DNA from: Bipolaris cookei
Lineage: Eukaryota; Ascomycota; Dothideomycetes; Pleosporales; Pleosporaceae
Assembly: GCA_002286855.1 (NCBI GenBank)
Contig: NRSV01000005.1
Span: 186,001 to 250,000 of the forward strand
Direction of reading: 5' to 3'
Length of the DNA stretch: 64,000 nucleotides
This document shows, one piece after another, positions 43,457 through 55,969 of this stretch (the stretch's first letter is position 1; each line of letters starts with the position of its first letter). Under the pieces are notes generated by a model. The model saw nothing but the letters and a program-made list of their open reading frames with translations, ran no database searches and had not been told where the DNA came from. The translations under genes and the position numbers were made by a program.

Positions 43457-46422
43457 GATGATGAGGTTTGGGTAGGTGTTCTGAATGAAGTGCGTTCAGT
43501 GGTGGTTGAGTTGTAGTCGAGGTTGCTGGGATAGACTGGTGACGTGTAGGAGAAAGATGCAGGGTAAGAGATATACAATGGTAGTTTATGCTCCAGTAGT
43601 CTGAACTAAGAGTATTAGCAGTGTAGTTTTGATAGTAGGTAAACCTTAACTGGCCTGGCCCCAGTTACCGGGCATCAGGCAGACATATATCTACCCGTTA
43701 AATGAAACATACTGTGCATAGACGCGTTCAGATCTCTAGACCGATGGCGCCGAATCGGCGAAAAGGCGTCCACTACGTGTTCTCGTTCGTCACAGAAGAA
43801 ACAAGGTGCTCAGCCTCAGCACGTGTGGGGAAAAATAGGCCCTCCATCTTGGAAAGCGTTACTGCGCCCTTGGGTAAAGGGATGAAACGAATATGTCTGG
43901 CGAATGATAGGACGTGAAGAAGGGCCGTCAAATCTATGACTGCACCGGGTCAAGTAGGGAGATACTGAGAAAGGATTGCGGAGCAAATGGCGGTGGCACA
44001 GGGTGGTAGACTGGGTGTGCTAAGCATGCGTCTAGGGGGCGCCATGATCGAGCCATACACACCGGCATACTGCGAGTGGACTTGAGGTCTCCTAACACGT
44101 GCGGACAAAAAAGGTTTGCGACCTTACTACATTCACGCGTGCAGCTGAGAGTATGAGCTCAGCTGGTGGAACTGCCAACATTAGATGACTGATGTCGCCA
44201 GCACTTGCCAACACGTCACTTTTCACTGACCAAATTGTCAAACAACCCAAAAAACCTCTACAACATGAGAAAGACTGCATATGTTCAAACAAACATGGAG
44301 CTTAAACTAAGGCGTGTTGTAGGATCTTAGTTTCGGAAGTTAGGCCAACACGGCCACCAGCGCTAGGAGAAATGAGCGGAAACAAACCACGATTCGGCGG
44401 GCACAAGGCTGAGCGCTGCTGGTCCCTCCTCTTGTTGCTTCTGCAAGTCTGCCTAGACCAACCCAAAAGTAGGGAGCGGAGGGAAATGTGCGCAAATTTG
44501 CAGAAGATGGAGGCCTCCTTCTGAACATTTTGCGGTAAGCCACAAAGCCATGATGCGAGGGGGGGATGTTCCCGCTGCGGCGCCATGCTATTAAGATCGT
44601 ACAGTTACTTGCAGGAGGACTGGAACACCAATGGAAGACCAAGATTTGCCGACCAGAGGCTTGTAAGAATGAGACAACTCATCACATGTGGCGTGGCGAC
44701 TTGTGAGAGCAAAGAATGTCACCCACTAACCAGCAGGCGTGGTGTTGAAGTGGTGATGTGGGTCGTCCGATAACGGGGAAGGGTCATGCACAGTTTGGAC
44801 CCCAAATCTGCCTGTCTACTAGCGCCCTCGCTAATGTGGTTATGCTATTTCTGGGTTTGCAAAAAACAGCTGCGCCACAGACCAAGTCATAGTCGTCTGT
44901 GCAAGAACGGTGAAAGCCGCATACAACTGCCCGCAAATGAGAAGCTTGTCTGGAGGCTTCTGCATACATCTTACCTCATGTCGCATATTCTTAACAAGTT
45001 TGCCTAGTCAAAGCAACATGTGATGGAATGTTTCTTGGTGGTTCAACTAAAAACTAAACTTACCAAAAGCCGTACATGTGACATGTACTTGGTATGCAAG
45101 AAATTCTAAAAAAACATATCATAGTGGGGATGTTCCCTGATTACTTTGGATGTATGTACATATTGTTGAAATTCACTACTTTATCAAGCCACATGAAAAC
45201 TGTGTAAACTACATGGACACTACACCGTACCCATACATAGATGCCAGAGAAAGAAACAGGCTAGTCAAATCGAGCCATCACAGCAAGGCAGAACCTACAC
45301 ACTTTCTACAGCGAAACTCATTTTGTATATCAGTGCTGTAGACAACAGCCGAATTATCGTCACCACAAAACTCCACCACATTCAGCCCAAAAAATCGTAC
45401 ATGTCACCTAACCAAACCTTCAACTCTACATTCCACACACACACACACACACTTTTACTCGACCAGTATCTAACCCCCTCCTCCCCTCTCTCTCTTACCT
45501 CCTTCCCCTCCCTCCCCACCCTCAGCACAAATCCCGCCGGGACCCCGCATACTCATTTTTCTTCGTATCCCTCCCTCCTCCCTCCTAATGAATATACTCC
45601 GAATAAACTCGCCATATACAAGCAAATCTTTCACACCAATACCAAAACAGAATCTTTAACATTGCCCGTTATGTAACCAGCCAGCTTGACTGGTGTATAG
45701 TCGTCGGGGCGCGGGGGTGGACGGGAAGTCCAGATGCAGAGTTTGACGGAAAAGCCGCGAAAAAATGGGGAGGGAAAGGGCGACGAGGAGGTGTAGTTGG
45801 TGTTTTGTTAAGCTGAAAGAAAGATGAAGGGGGGTAGATATATATATAAATAAATAAATTAAATAAATTTAGAGTGATACATGGTTTCCTTTCGGATCTA
45901 TGAACACTATCTTTCTGTTCTAGGCGTGTAGAGCAGGGGGTAGATATATAGGATAGCTTCTGTCCCTGGGATTTAGCATGGTTGGGAAATGTTTGTTTGT
46001 TACTGCTTAGAGTTGGGTTTTCTGTCACGGTCCACTAGGTTGCTATCGTAGTTTTGATTTCAGAAGTACAGTACATAAACATTCATACTTTCATACACAG
46101 AATGATGAAAAAAACTCAGTAATAACTTGGGGCAGTAAAAAGAGGGGACGGCGCTGGCAGTTGCAAAATATTCATTTCAATTGTCGGTAGTAAGTGTGGC
46201 CGCGTAGGCTATGCTATGTAATGCCCGACCCAGCGAAAACTCATTCCTTGTATAAATCGAAAGAGAATAAAGAGAAACAAAAGCAAATACAACAGCTCGT
46301 TGCGGCTGATTGATGAATAGCGCCGGTCCCAATGCATATTGAACCCAGAGGCAAAAAAGCACGTATGCCAAATTTGGATCAAAATCTCTAAACTAGTCCT
46401 TGTCGGTATTTGTACACTTGCG
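43457..46422. other. Long intergenic stretch, no recognised gene
   Basis: Nearly 3 kb. Short frames on both strands (for example 44302-44586 minus, 44786-45007 plus) have no domain and overlap each other, as random frames do. AT-rich parts (45840-45875) and a CA microsatellite are present. The last 400 bp are the 3' flank of GLE1. A lost, very diverged or RNA gene could be hidden here. Confidence 0.45.
45434..45452 (+). repeat. (CA)n microsatellite
   Basis: About nine consecutive CA dinucleotides. Confidence 0.8.
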
Positions 46423-48204
46423 CTACTCCAGCGAAAGGTTTTCCCTCTTCCAGTTTTCGTGTAGTACAGCAATGGTGCTAGCGGCGTCTTTGCAACGTGG
46501 AGGCGCACGGGCTGGGAGATCAATGACCGCGCGACGTAACACTGCGCGAGCAGGCACACCGTAGAACTGGATAAATTTTTTGTAGTAGTCGCGGATCAGG
46601 CCGCTGAGAATGGCGAAATGTCCAGGCCAGAGCTGGTCGGGCGGAGTATTGCAGATTGAAACAATCGCTCTCCAGTACTCTGATGTGGCTATCGCAGGTG
46701 TCTTGGACGCGAATGAGCGGAGAGACATGGACGCATAACCAGCGCCGATACCACGCATCCGCTGAGAATATGATTCCGGGGTAGAGTCTGGCCTCCACCC
46801 TAACCGTAACCGGCCTTCCTTTGTATCCATGGTGCCACAAATGCCGAATAGAGGCGGGCAGGCCTTGTGGAACTTGGCCAAGGCGATATCGGTAAGTGGA
46901 AGGCCATTCCACATATACTTTTGATCACCAAACAGACTGGCTGCAATCAGGCCAATCTCTTGAATAATACGGCCGTCTGTGTTTGCTGCTTCCTTTTCGA
47001 ATTGTTTGACCAGGAACTTTTCAAAGCAGATCCAGACGTAAAGCAGGAAGGCAGGGTATGCGGCATCGTTTTCGTTGGCTAGTTGCGGGGTTTGATGCGA
47101 GACAATGTATGGGCGGATATCAATCATGGGGCCTGATGTTGCCAAGGCGACGTCAAAGCACTCTGTTCGGAGCCGCTTGATGGCGGCGGCGCTGTCTTTT
47201 CGCTCGACGTTGATCTGACCAAGTCGAGTGCGGAGGGCGCGCCGAGCGTCACCAACCGGACCCTTGAGGGGCGAGGATGGTTTTTTATGTTCCTCCCAGA
47301 ATGCCTTGCGGAACTCCTTCATGCGCTGGTGAAGCTGGAGGTATTGGTTGTGCAATTGCTCAAAATTGCTGGCTGGCGCTGGTGCACTAGTCGCCGGCTT
47401 GGGCGCAGCTACTTGGGCAGGCGCGGCGGCGGGCTGTGGTGCTAGTTGTTGCGGAGCCTGCTGGCGAGCTTTCTCAGCAGCAGCAGCGGCCTCGGCAGCT
47501 TTTCGATCGGCCTCTGCCTTTTCTTTTTGCTGCCTTTCAGCTGCAGCCTCTTGCTCCCGCTGGGCCTTGATCCTGGCCTCTGCCTCCTGAAGCTTCTTTT
47601 GGTGCTCAGCAGCCTGGCGGGCGGCTTCCTCTTCGCGCTGCTTTGCTTCTAGAGCTCTCCGGCGCGCCTGTTCCTCCTCGCGAGCTTTTTGCTCGCGCAA
47701 CCGCTCAATCTCCCTCCGCTGGCTTTCCTCATGGCGAAGACGAGCCTGTTCCTCTTCTAAGGCCAGTCGCTCGATCTCTAGCTTTGCGGTGCGAAAGACG
47801 CGCTCGTGTTCCTCGGCCGCGTAGGCCAGTTGTTCGGCGTGTCGCTTAGCCCGCTGGGCTGCATCTTGGTCAAGCTTCTCGTTGAACTGGCTGTCCGAGA
47901 TACTGAGTCGGAGATTAAACTCGAGCGCGAGTTTTCGATTCGGGCTTTCGTAGGGGTCGCGGATGAGGGATTCGCGGTGAGGGCGCAGGCTGCTTCGGTT
48001 CGGCGATAGGCGTGTCGGAGAAGCATCCAGGAAACTTGAACCAAACGAAGTCGCAGTGTGCATGCTGGAAGACGATGTACCTGATCTGGCAGGCATTGTG
48101 GCGACGTGGAGGAGGGGTCGGACAGGGCAGGGCGATTGGGAAAAGGGTGGTTGGTGAAAAGAGGTGAAAGCGGTCGGTTGGACGCTAGTAGTTTGGCTGT
48201 ACAC
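46423..48204 (-). CDS. GLE1: GLE1, nuclear pore mRNA export factor
   Basis: A single open frame of 593 residues; the internal Met at about residue 37 (MPARSGTSSSSMHT, 48096) may be the true start, giving 557. The N-terminal third is Ser/Pro-rich. Residues about 130-260 form a long Arg/Glu/Ala coiled coil (REIERLREQKAREEEQARR). A Pro/Ala linker leads to the C-terminal GLE1 domain (WEEHKKPSSPLKGPVGDARR; YPAFLLYVWICFEKFLVKQF; GICGTMDTKEGRLRLGW; FIQFYGVPARAVLRR). Gle1, with inositol hexakisphosphate, activates the DEAD-box helicase Dbp5 at the cytoplasmic face of the pore for mRNA release and also acts in translation. Intronless. The 5' flank between it and SSD1 is shared by two divergent genes. 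Confidence 0.92.
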   Translation of the reverse strand: MYSQTTSVQPTAFTSFHQPPFSQSPCPVRPLLHVATMPARSGTSSSSMHTATSFGSSFLDASPTRLSPNRSSLRPHRESLIRDPYESPNRKLALEFNLRLSISDSQFNEKLDQDAAQRAKRHAEQLAYAAEEHERVFRTAKLEIERLALEEEQARLRHEESQRREIERLREQKAREEEQARRRALEAKQREEEAARQAAEHQKKLQEAEARIKAQREQEAAAERQQKEKAEADRKAAEAAAAAEKARQQAPQQLAPQPAAAPAQVAAPKPATSAPAPASNFEQLHNQYLQLHQRMKEFRKAFWEEHKKPSSPLKGPVGDARRALRTRLGQINVERKDSAAAIKRLRTECFDVALATSGPMIDIRPYIVSHQTPQLANENDAAYPAFLLYVWICFEKFLVKQFEKEAANTDGRIIQEIGLIAASLFGDQKYMWNGLPLTDIALAKFHKACPPLFGICGTMDTKEGRLRLGWRPDSTPESYSQRMRGIGAGYASMSLRSFASKTPAIATSEYWRAIVSICNTPPDQLWPGHFAILSGLIRDYYKKFIQFYGVPARAVLRRAVIDLPARAPPRCKDAASTIAVLHENWKRENLSLE

Positions 48205-50032
48205 TTCAGCACCGGAGTCACGTGAGCGCGTATATCTCTCCGCACATCCCTGTCGCAGCTGTCACCGCGTTGGCGACACGTTCTTTGTCTGTTCTGTGCT
48301 GGCACCATGAACAGCAGCAACACCTGGCCGCAGCTCCTCACGCCTTGGGATGTTTGTTTATTTACACATGTATTCGTCTGCACTGATGGAGGCATTGACA
48401 TGCAGGTACATGGGCATACACATTTGAGTTGTTGCTGACCCCAGCACTCCACCGTACTTATATGTGCGTATACGTATGTACATGTTCTGCCGCTAGCCTG
48501 GTGTTGGCTGGGGCGGTCGGGTCGGTGCCGCCTCGATCACCTCGATCACCTCAGGCACCTCCATCGTGTTTGTCTGTCACTGTCGAGCGACGACTGAGAT
48601 GAGAAGGGGGCTCAGGGATACATGAGTCGTGCCGTGTACAAACAAGTGTGTCGGAATTTCATAAACTTCACCAGACGCGTCGAGTGGAGTGTGTGTGCCG
48701 CCGCAAGCTGGTGGGACCGGGGCTCGGTGCACCCTGAAGGCGCTCGTTTCACTGACAAACAACGCCTGATGTGACAGTTTGTTGCTCGGTGCTCTCCATG
48801 GCCCACCGTGATCCGACGTCGACAGGCGTATTTACATAGCTAGGCGAGGACGTCAATCTCTCCTTGTTCAGCATAGTAGCCAGCAGGGACAAATCCTCAG
48901 ACAGCAGCGCCCAAGACTCGTGTTTCCGCGCAGGCGGTGGCGGGCGTGCCACCGTCTGCGGCCTAGCTGTTGTGATATTATCAGAAACGGTGCGGGACTG
49001 CCTAGGCGTGAAACGTGTAGACTAAAACGTGATGCTTCACTCGGCGCGCACTGAGACTGGAACGCGCAGCAGGCGTGGGCGAGGGCGTGGATATGGTACG
49101 CATCTAGTATATAGAGCATCGACGCCTGCAAGAGTGCCTCAGTCCCTCATAGCCCGGCGCTCACCCTCCCTCGCTCGTCTCCCTCGATCCCTGGTGCTTG
49201 GTGCGGGTGCTGTGCATTTGGCCCATTTTATTTCATCCCATCCCCATCCCCATCTCGTCTCATCCCGTCGCCGGCCGCCCCCCCCCCCAGAGTGACGTAC
49301 GTGAGCGCAGGCCTAGTTTGCGGCGGACAAGCACGTGCCGATCGCTCCCCAATCCGACCATCAGGCCAAGTCCCGCCATAGCCCATCACCACCTTCATCG
49401 CCCGTCGACGCTGCTGGTCGCCCTCTCTCTGCCCTTTTCCTCCCGCAGCCCTCTGTGCCCCCTCTTTCCCCCTCATCCTCTCTCCTCGATCGCTCCCTCC
49501 TTCGAAGCACTCTCTCCGCCTCGTTCTTTCGTGTTGGCATTGCCCACAGCAACCCGCTCTAGGGAATCCGCGCTCCTTGACCAGCTCGACCCTCCTTATC
49601 ACGCCCTCCCCCCGGTCACCTTGATATCTATCCATCTGTCCAGACACGACATCCGCCCTCGCCACCTGCAGAGCTTCCAACCGACCCATTGTCTAGAAAA
49701 AGTATCCTCTTCACTCCCCAAAGCACCGCCTGACAAGCACGCTTGCTCTTACGTGAGTTTGTCCCCTCCCCGCTAGCTCCTTCTGAAGCATGCCGCCTGC
49801 CGGCCCTGCGTCAACCAGCTCCAGCCCTCCAGCCCATCCACCTCCTTCACCCTCATCTCTTACCTTCCTTTTACCTCCTCGCTCGCTGCATCCATCCATT
49901 GGGCTGCCCTCGCTCACACCCACTAGACTATACAAGCTTCTTTTTTGGCCATTCTGTGTCCGTCCATCACTCCACGACTAGTACACACGCTCTGCAAGCG
50001 GGCATAGAAAACATTACACACACCCATCCGCC
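48205..50032. other. Divergent promoter region, pyrimidine-rich on the SSD1 side
   Basis: The 1.8 kb lies between divergent GLE1 and SSD1. The part from 49130 to 50030 is strongly C/T-rich on the plus strand (for example near 49430-49500 and 49820-49870), typical of long 5' leaders of highly regulated fungal genes. A GTGAGT at 49752 and later AGs allow a leader intron, which I cannot place. Long minus-strand frames here are by-products of this base bias. Confidence 0.5.
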
Positions 50033-53000
50033 ATGGATCAGCAACAAGGCCAGCAGGGCCCTATGGGTCCCGCCGGTCGCCGTCTGCACATTGCGCATCG
50101 TCGCAGTCCCTCAGAGCTGACGCCACTGATGAGTACGTTTGCCTGACTTCCCGACGCCCACCCTCACATCCTGTAAGCTTAGCAGCTGCTGACACGCATG
50201 ACACAGTGGAACAACTAGCCATTGCACAGCAGATTGAAGTCCTCCAGCAGCAACAGCAGCAGATCGCCGCAACACACCAGCAATATGTCAACATGGGTAT
50301 GATTCAGCCACAGCAGCAGCTGGGCAACTTTCAGATGCAGGGCCAAATGCCCAACGTCTCTCCCCAAGTCAACAACTACCAATTTGCCCAACAGATGCCT
50401 CAGCAACAACAGCATCTCGCTGTCCCAATGAATGCTCCCGCCCAGCCCTCCGCCCACCGTCGCAACCAGTCCGCCCTACCCAACGTTGGTCTGGGCCCTC
50501 CACCCGCACCCTCTTCCGGGGCCTCTGGATTCGGCGATTTTGGTGCACAACAGGGTGGTCAAGGCAGAGAGAATGTAAACCCTCGTGGCCGCGGCGGTGG
50601 CGGTGCTGGTGGCTCTGGTCACACCCGTCGCCACTCACTCGCTCTCGCAGATGCCAAGAAGGCTGCTGAGCAAGCCGAATCGAAGCGGAAGACTTCGGGC
50701 TTCCAGTTCCCCATCCCAGGTTCAACTGAGGGCAGCTCCAACCGTGATGCAAGCCCTGGCGCACCTGGTACCGCCAACGACACTCTTTCAGCCCGAGGTG
50801 GACGAGGTGCTCATGGCCGTAGCCAGAGCATGGCTGTCGGGCGTGGTGGTGGAGGCGCCGGCCGAGGTGGACCATCCTTCTCATTCCCAGCTACAAGTGA
50901 GAACCCCACCAACCAGGCTACCCAGCAGGGCGAGTTCCAGCGCCGTGGCAGCCAGGGTCATGGTCGCAGCCAATCACGCAACTTTGAGGGCAACTGGAGA
51001 CAGCCCCAGAACAACAACCAGCAGCAGTCTACTCAAGACAACCAGTCCCAGAACATGGGCAACTTCAACATGAACCAAACCGCCAATGCCGCTCCTTTCC
51101 AACCCGGTCACCGCAGTCGTGGATCAGTCAACCAGTCCCTTGGTGGTCTTGGCAACTTCCAGTATGCTGGCCAACCACAGATGCAGATGCAGTCACCTCA
51201 GGCTCAGCTCCTGCTGCAACAGCAGATGTTCGGCCAGCCACTGAACCCCATGCAGATTGCTCACTTACAGGCCCTTCAGGCTGCTCAGATGCAAGGTGGC
51301 CTTGGCGGCAGCCAGCATGCTCCGCAGATGAACATGCAGCAACAACAACAGCAGCAACGCAAGACACTATTCACTCCTTACCTTCCACAGGCAACCCTAC
51401 CTGCCCTTCTCGGCGACGGCCAACTCGTTGCCGGTATCCTCCGCGTCAACAAGAAGAACCGCAGCGATGCCTACGTGACGACTACTGACCTGGATGCTGA
51501 CATTTTCATCTGTGGTAGTAAAGACAGGAACCGAGCTCTCGAAGGAGATCTTGTTGCTGTGGAACTTCTGGACGTTGACGAAGTGTGGGGACAGAAACGC
51601 GAAAAAGAAGAGAAGAAGAAGCGCAAGGACAATGCTGACCCTCGCGGTGCTAGTATTGCTGTCAACGATGCCACCACGCAACCTGAAACTGGCTCTGAGG
51701 GTGGTATCCGTCGACGTGGCAGTCTCCGCCAGCGACCAACACAGAAGAAGAATGATGATGTTGAAGTCGAGGGACAAAGCTTGCTCCTCATGGAGGAGGA
51801 GGAAATCAACGATGAGCTCAAGCCTCTGTATGCAGGCCACATTGTTGCTGTCATCGAGCGTGTCGCGGGACAAATGTTCTCCGGGTAAGCAGTCACGGTT
51901 CACGCATATTCACTCTTACTAATATATATAACAGTTCCCTCGGACTCCTCCGTCCTAGCAGCCAAGCTACAAAGGAGAAGCAGGAAGCCGAACGCCAAGC
52001 TCGCGAAGGCAATACTGGCCGAACTCAACCAGAGCGCCAGGATAAACCCAAGATTGTCTGGTTCAAACCTACAGACAAGCGTGTGCCCTTGATTGCCATC
52101 CCCACCGAACAAGCGCCGCGGGATTTTGTCGAGAAACACCAGGAATACGCCGACCGCATTTTTGTGGCATGCATCAAGCGATGGCCCATTACATCCCTGC
52201 ATCCCTTTGGTACCCTTGTTGAGCAGCTTGGTGTCATGGGTGACCTCAAGGTGGAAACCGATGCCCTCCTGCGCGACAACAACTTCGGCCCAGACGACTT
52301 TTCTGACGCTGTTATCAAGAATGTTGGCTTTGAGGACTGGTCGGTTGCCAATGACGGCGAAGAGGCCTTGAAGAACCGCCGCGACTTTAGGGGTGAGGAG
52401 ACATTCACCATCGACCCCAACGGCAGCAAGGAGCTCGATGATGCCATTCACTTCAAGTACCTCGATGACGGCCGCGTCGAGATTGGTGTTCACGTGACCG
52501 ACATTGCCCACTTTATCAAGGCCAACTCACTTGTCGACCGTGAGGCCAAGAAGCGCGGAACTGCCGTGTACCTCATGAACCGCACAGTCAACATGCTGCC
52601 CCCCAAGCTGTCCAACGACATCTGCTGCCTCAACCCAGGCGAGGAGCGCTACACTGTCAGTGTCGTCTTCAAGGCCGATCCGGCTTCTGGCAAGGTCTTT
52701 GAGGATGAGACTTGGATTGGCAAGTCTGTGATCAAGAGCTCTGGAAAGCTGTCGTATGACGAGGTCGACTCCGTTATCAGCGGCAACGATGATTCAGTCT
52801 CAGCAGCCCGTGCCAAGGACATCAAAATGCTGCATCATATCTCGCAAAAGTTCCGCCAGACTCGCTTTGGCGATCGCGTTTCCGACGTCAAGGCTCTGCG
52901 CCTAATGTACCAATTGGACGATGAGAATGTTCCTGTTGAGCAGAACATTTTTGACTCTTCTCCTGCGCACGAATGCATTGAAGAACTTAGCCACCTCGTC

Positions 53001-54295
53001 AACGCCACAGTTGCGAAGAAGCTTGCGGCAGGTCTGCCAGAAAAGGCTCTTCTGCGCCGCCAAGCACCTCCTAACCCCCGCCGATTGATGACAATTGCGG
53101 AGCGCATGGGTGCCATTGGTTACGAACTCAACACAGAGAGCAGCGGTTCTCTTCAGAACAGCCTGTTTGAGGTTGAGGATGACGATCTCCGAAAGGGCAT
53201 GGAGACTTTGGTCATCAAGTCGATGCCCCGTGCCAAGTACTTTATCGCGGGCAAGCTACCTGAGGAACAGTATCCGCACTACGCCCTCAACCTCCCCAAG
53301 TACACTCATTTCACCAACCCATCCCGCCGCTATGCCGATATTGTTGTGCACCGCCAGTTGGAGGCTGTTTTGTCAAACGGCGCCATCGAGTTCACCGAAG
53401 ACATTGAGGCTCTCGCCAAGACTGCTGAGATGTGCAACACCAAGAAGGACTCGGCTCACTCTGCCCAAGAGCAGAGCGTTCACATTGAAGCCTGCCGCAA
53501 GATGGACAAGGTCAGGCAGGAAAGTGGCGGTGACCTCATCGCGGAAGGTATCGTCCTCTGCGTTTACGAGTCTGCTTTCGACGTGCTCATTCCTGAGTGG
53601 GGCTTCGAGAAGCGCGTCCACTGTGATCAGCTTCCCCTCAAGAAGGCCGAGTTCGACAAGAACAAGCGTTTGCTTGAGCTCTACTGGGAGAAGGGTGTGC
53701 CATCATCCAACTACATCCCAGAGGACGAAAGACCTAAGCATGGCTCACTCCGTTCGGCCAATGCTGCGGCGGCTGCACGTGAGGCTGAAGCGGCGAAACA
53801 GCGTGCGAGGGAACAAGAAGAGGCTCAGCGTAGGCAGATGGACACTGGCACCATGTCCACCAACGAGGAGGCTGCACTGTTTGACGACGACGATGACGAT
53901 GATGATGCCAACGACCTTAACTCGAACATGGCTGGCGTGTCGCTGAACCCAGACCGCCCAACTCAGAGTATGCCACCGTCGCCCACCAGGCGCGATCTTC
54001 CTGGCGCCCCTCACCGCGTCAACTCGGATTCGAAGATTGCTCAAAGTGCCGGCGAGGCTGCGGAGAACAAGTTGACCAATAAGGACAAGTATCTGAGCTG
54101 GTTCACTCTGCGCGAGGAGAACGGCGATTACATCCAGGATGTACGGGAGATGACGAGGGTTCCAGTCATTCTTAAGACGGATCTGACCAAGAGTCCTCCG
54201 TAAGTTAATGTTCTTGTCAATGTTTTTTTGGGACTATGCTAACCGAAAACTGTAGTTGCTTGACCATCCGATCCCTGAACCCATATGCCCTCTAG
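50033..54295 (+). CDS. SSD1: SSD1-family RNA-binding protein (RNB pseudonuclease)
   Basis: Four exons, 50033-50132, 50207-51884, 51935-54199 and 54256-54295, give 1,360 residues. The first exon has an RRLHIAHRRSPSE motif. The N-terminal 400 residues are low-complexity, Gln/Asn/Gly-rich, with an NDR-kinase (Cbk1/Orb6) consensus HTRRHS at about 172-177. Cold-shock domains precede an RNB domain (about 740-1100) and the protein ends CLTIRSLNPYAL, as in Ssd1. In the RNB active-site region the sequence is TIDPNGSKELDDAI: of the four Asp used by RNase II, the second is Glu (about 759), in line with Ssd1 being a non-catalytic RNase II relative. It binds and represses mRNAs for cell-wall proteins and is controlled by Cbk1. 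The last exon, 13 codons, is easy to miss. Confidence 0.93.
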
Positions 54296-55969
54296 GCAGC
54301 TTGCATGCTTTGACTCTGTGTGCGCGCCTGCCGGTTAGGATGCAAGAGCGTGTCTGGCCATGTCGGCAGACCTGCCACCTGTTGTCTTGGTATAGAAAAT
54401 TGAATGAAGGACATTTACTAGGTTATGGGCTAAGAAATGCACGGAAATCTGTGTATTGTTCATGTGCATGCGACCAAGTACCCTAAGTCGCGACACACAC
54501 GGTTGCAGCTTTTATATGCAGTAGAGATAGTCGATAGTACATTTAATGTGTTGCTAACCTTGCGAAGGCACGTGTTCCTGAGTGAAGATCAAGCTTGTTT
54601 GACCGTGACAGGCGTGTGCATTAAAGCCAACTACACAAATCTCGCGGGTGCCTGACAAGGCTGTCTATGTGGTATCCCATGCGGCCTCAGGCTTTTGACA
54701 GGACCAGGTTTTGACACGCGACATGGCGGTCCAGAGACCAAGATTGGACAGACATTGGCTGTGTGAGGTGGAAACATGGTCCTGCATTGCGCAAGTGCCG
54801 GTCTTTGTTTATCCCGGTGGGATCGATTGCGACAAGTTGCCGGCATCCGGGCATCAAGGTGATACTGGGGCAAGGTATCTCCACCAACGGATCTACTACT
54901 TCCCATGCCCTATCCGGGCTTGGTCGACTAGTGTGCCTGTACCTGCATTCGTTTCTCGCGCCGAGTAGGAGAGTCTTGGGGCCTAAGGTGTCAGGTGTAT
55001 AGAGCCGAGATGGCAGTGGTCCTACATAAGACTTGGCAACCTGTTAATGTTTTGGATACCTCAGCCACGCCTACAACCCCTCGCTCTTGGTATCTTAACA
55101 CTATCTATACTCATCTCCAAACCCCCACAATAAGCGCTGCTAACGGAAAAAAATCTCGCGCCTACTGTCAGAGTGAGTGCACACGCGCTATGAGGCGGCT
55201 GCAGCCTTGATGTTGAAACGGTCGCAAACATCAGTCTTCTGCTGGAAACACTCTTGTATTGACATGAAGAGCTGTTTGCTTCAAGCCTCATGTCATGAGC
55301 CACATCATCGTTCCGCACGGAAACTCTGAGTACCGCCGTTATTATTCCATGCGTTATGGCTCACAGTCGAGTATTTCTAAGGGCGGCTCTGCTGTCTCCG
55401 CGCAGGTGTTGGTACTCTTGGGGTTTCAGGGTCGGTCTTCGCGTCACAGGCCCCTGGACCTGCTACATCACGCGCCTCCACCACTAACCCCATCATAACG
55501 TGCCAGACTCATTCGGCGGTTGCTACCCTGCCAGTGTGAAGTTCCTTGACGATCAATGGGTCAATCTGCCAAGCTCCAAAGCTTCAACAGTCACGGATCT
55601 CGTTAGGGACGCCAGTGCGTGGGCGGGAACCCATTGTCCGCTACGAACACTACATCCGTCCTCCGAATTTAGTCTGGCGTCTCAGATACGACCTAGGAGT
55701 CACAGCAGTATCTATAAGGTCCATTGGTAGCCCACCTTGTTTCCATACTCGTTTTCAGTTGGTTCATCATCGACGAGCTTCTTCTCTCTTCTCTTCCGTA
55801 CCTAATAATCAAACCACATTCCTTACGGTTTGCCTTTTCTCAGTCCCTGGTTGGACTTTTTTTAGACAATTTTTAATAATCGAATCCAAAGCGAGTCTTT
55901 GCTGGAGGTCCATCGTTACCAACTTGTCTAAACTTTTTACACCGAACCAACAAACTTTAATTCATCACT
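54296..55969. other. Intergenic, no recognised gene
   Basis: 1.7 kb. Several short overlapping frames on both strands, none with a domain. The last part holds the promoter of the ferritin-like gene. Confidence 0.45.

Noticed and set aside
47348..47590. Ala/Cys-rich frame antisense to GLE1
   Set aside because: Mirror of the Ala/Gln-rich coiled coil; no independent evidence.
49228..49689. Gly/Arg-rich frame opposite the SSD1 leader
   Set aside because: Product of the pyrimidine-rich leader, not a protein.
53095..53946. 283-codon frame overlapping SSD1 in another reading frame
   Set aside because: It lies inside the conserved RNB coding sequence, and the Ser/Arg/Thr composition is that of a shadow frame.
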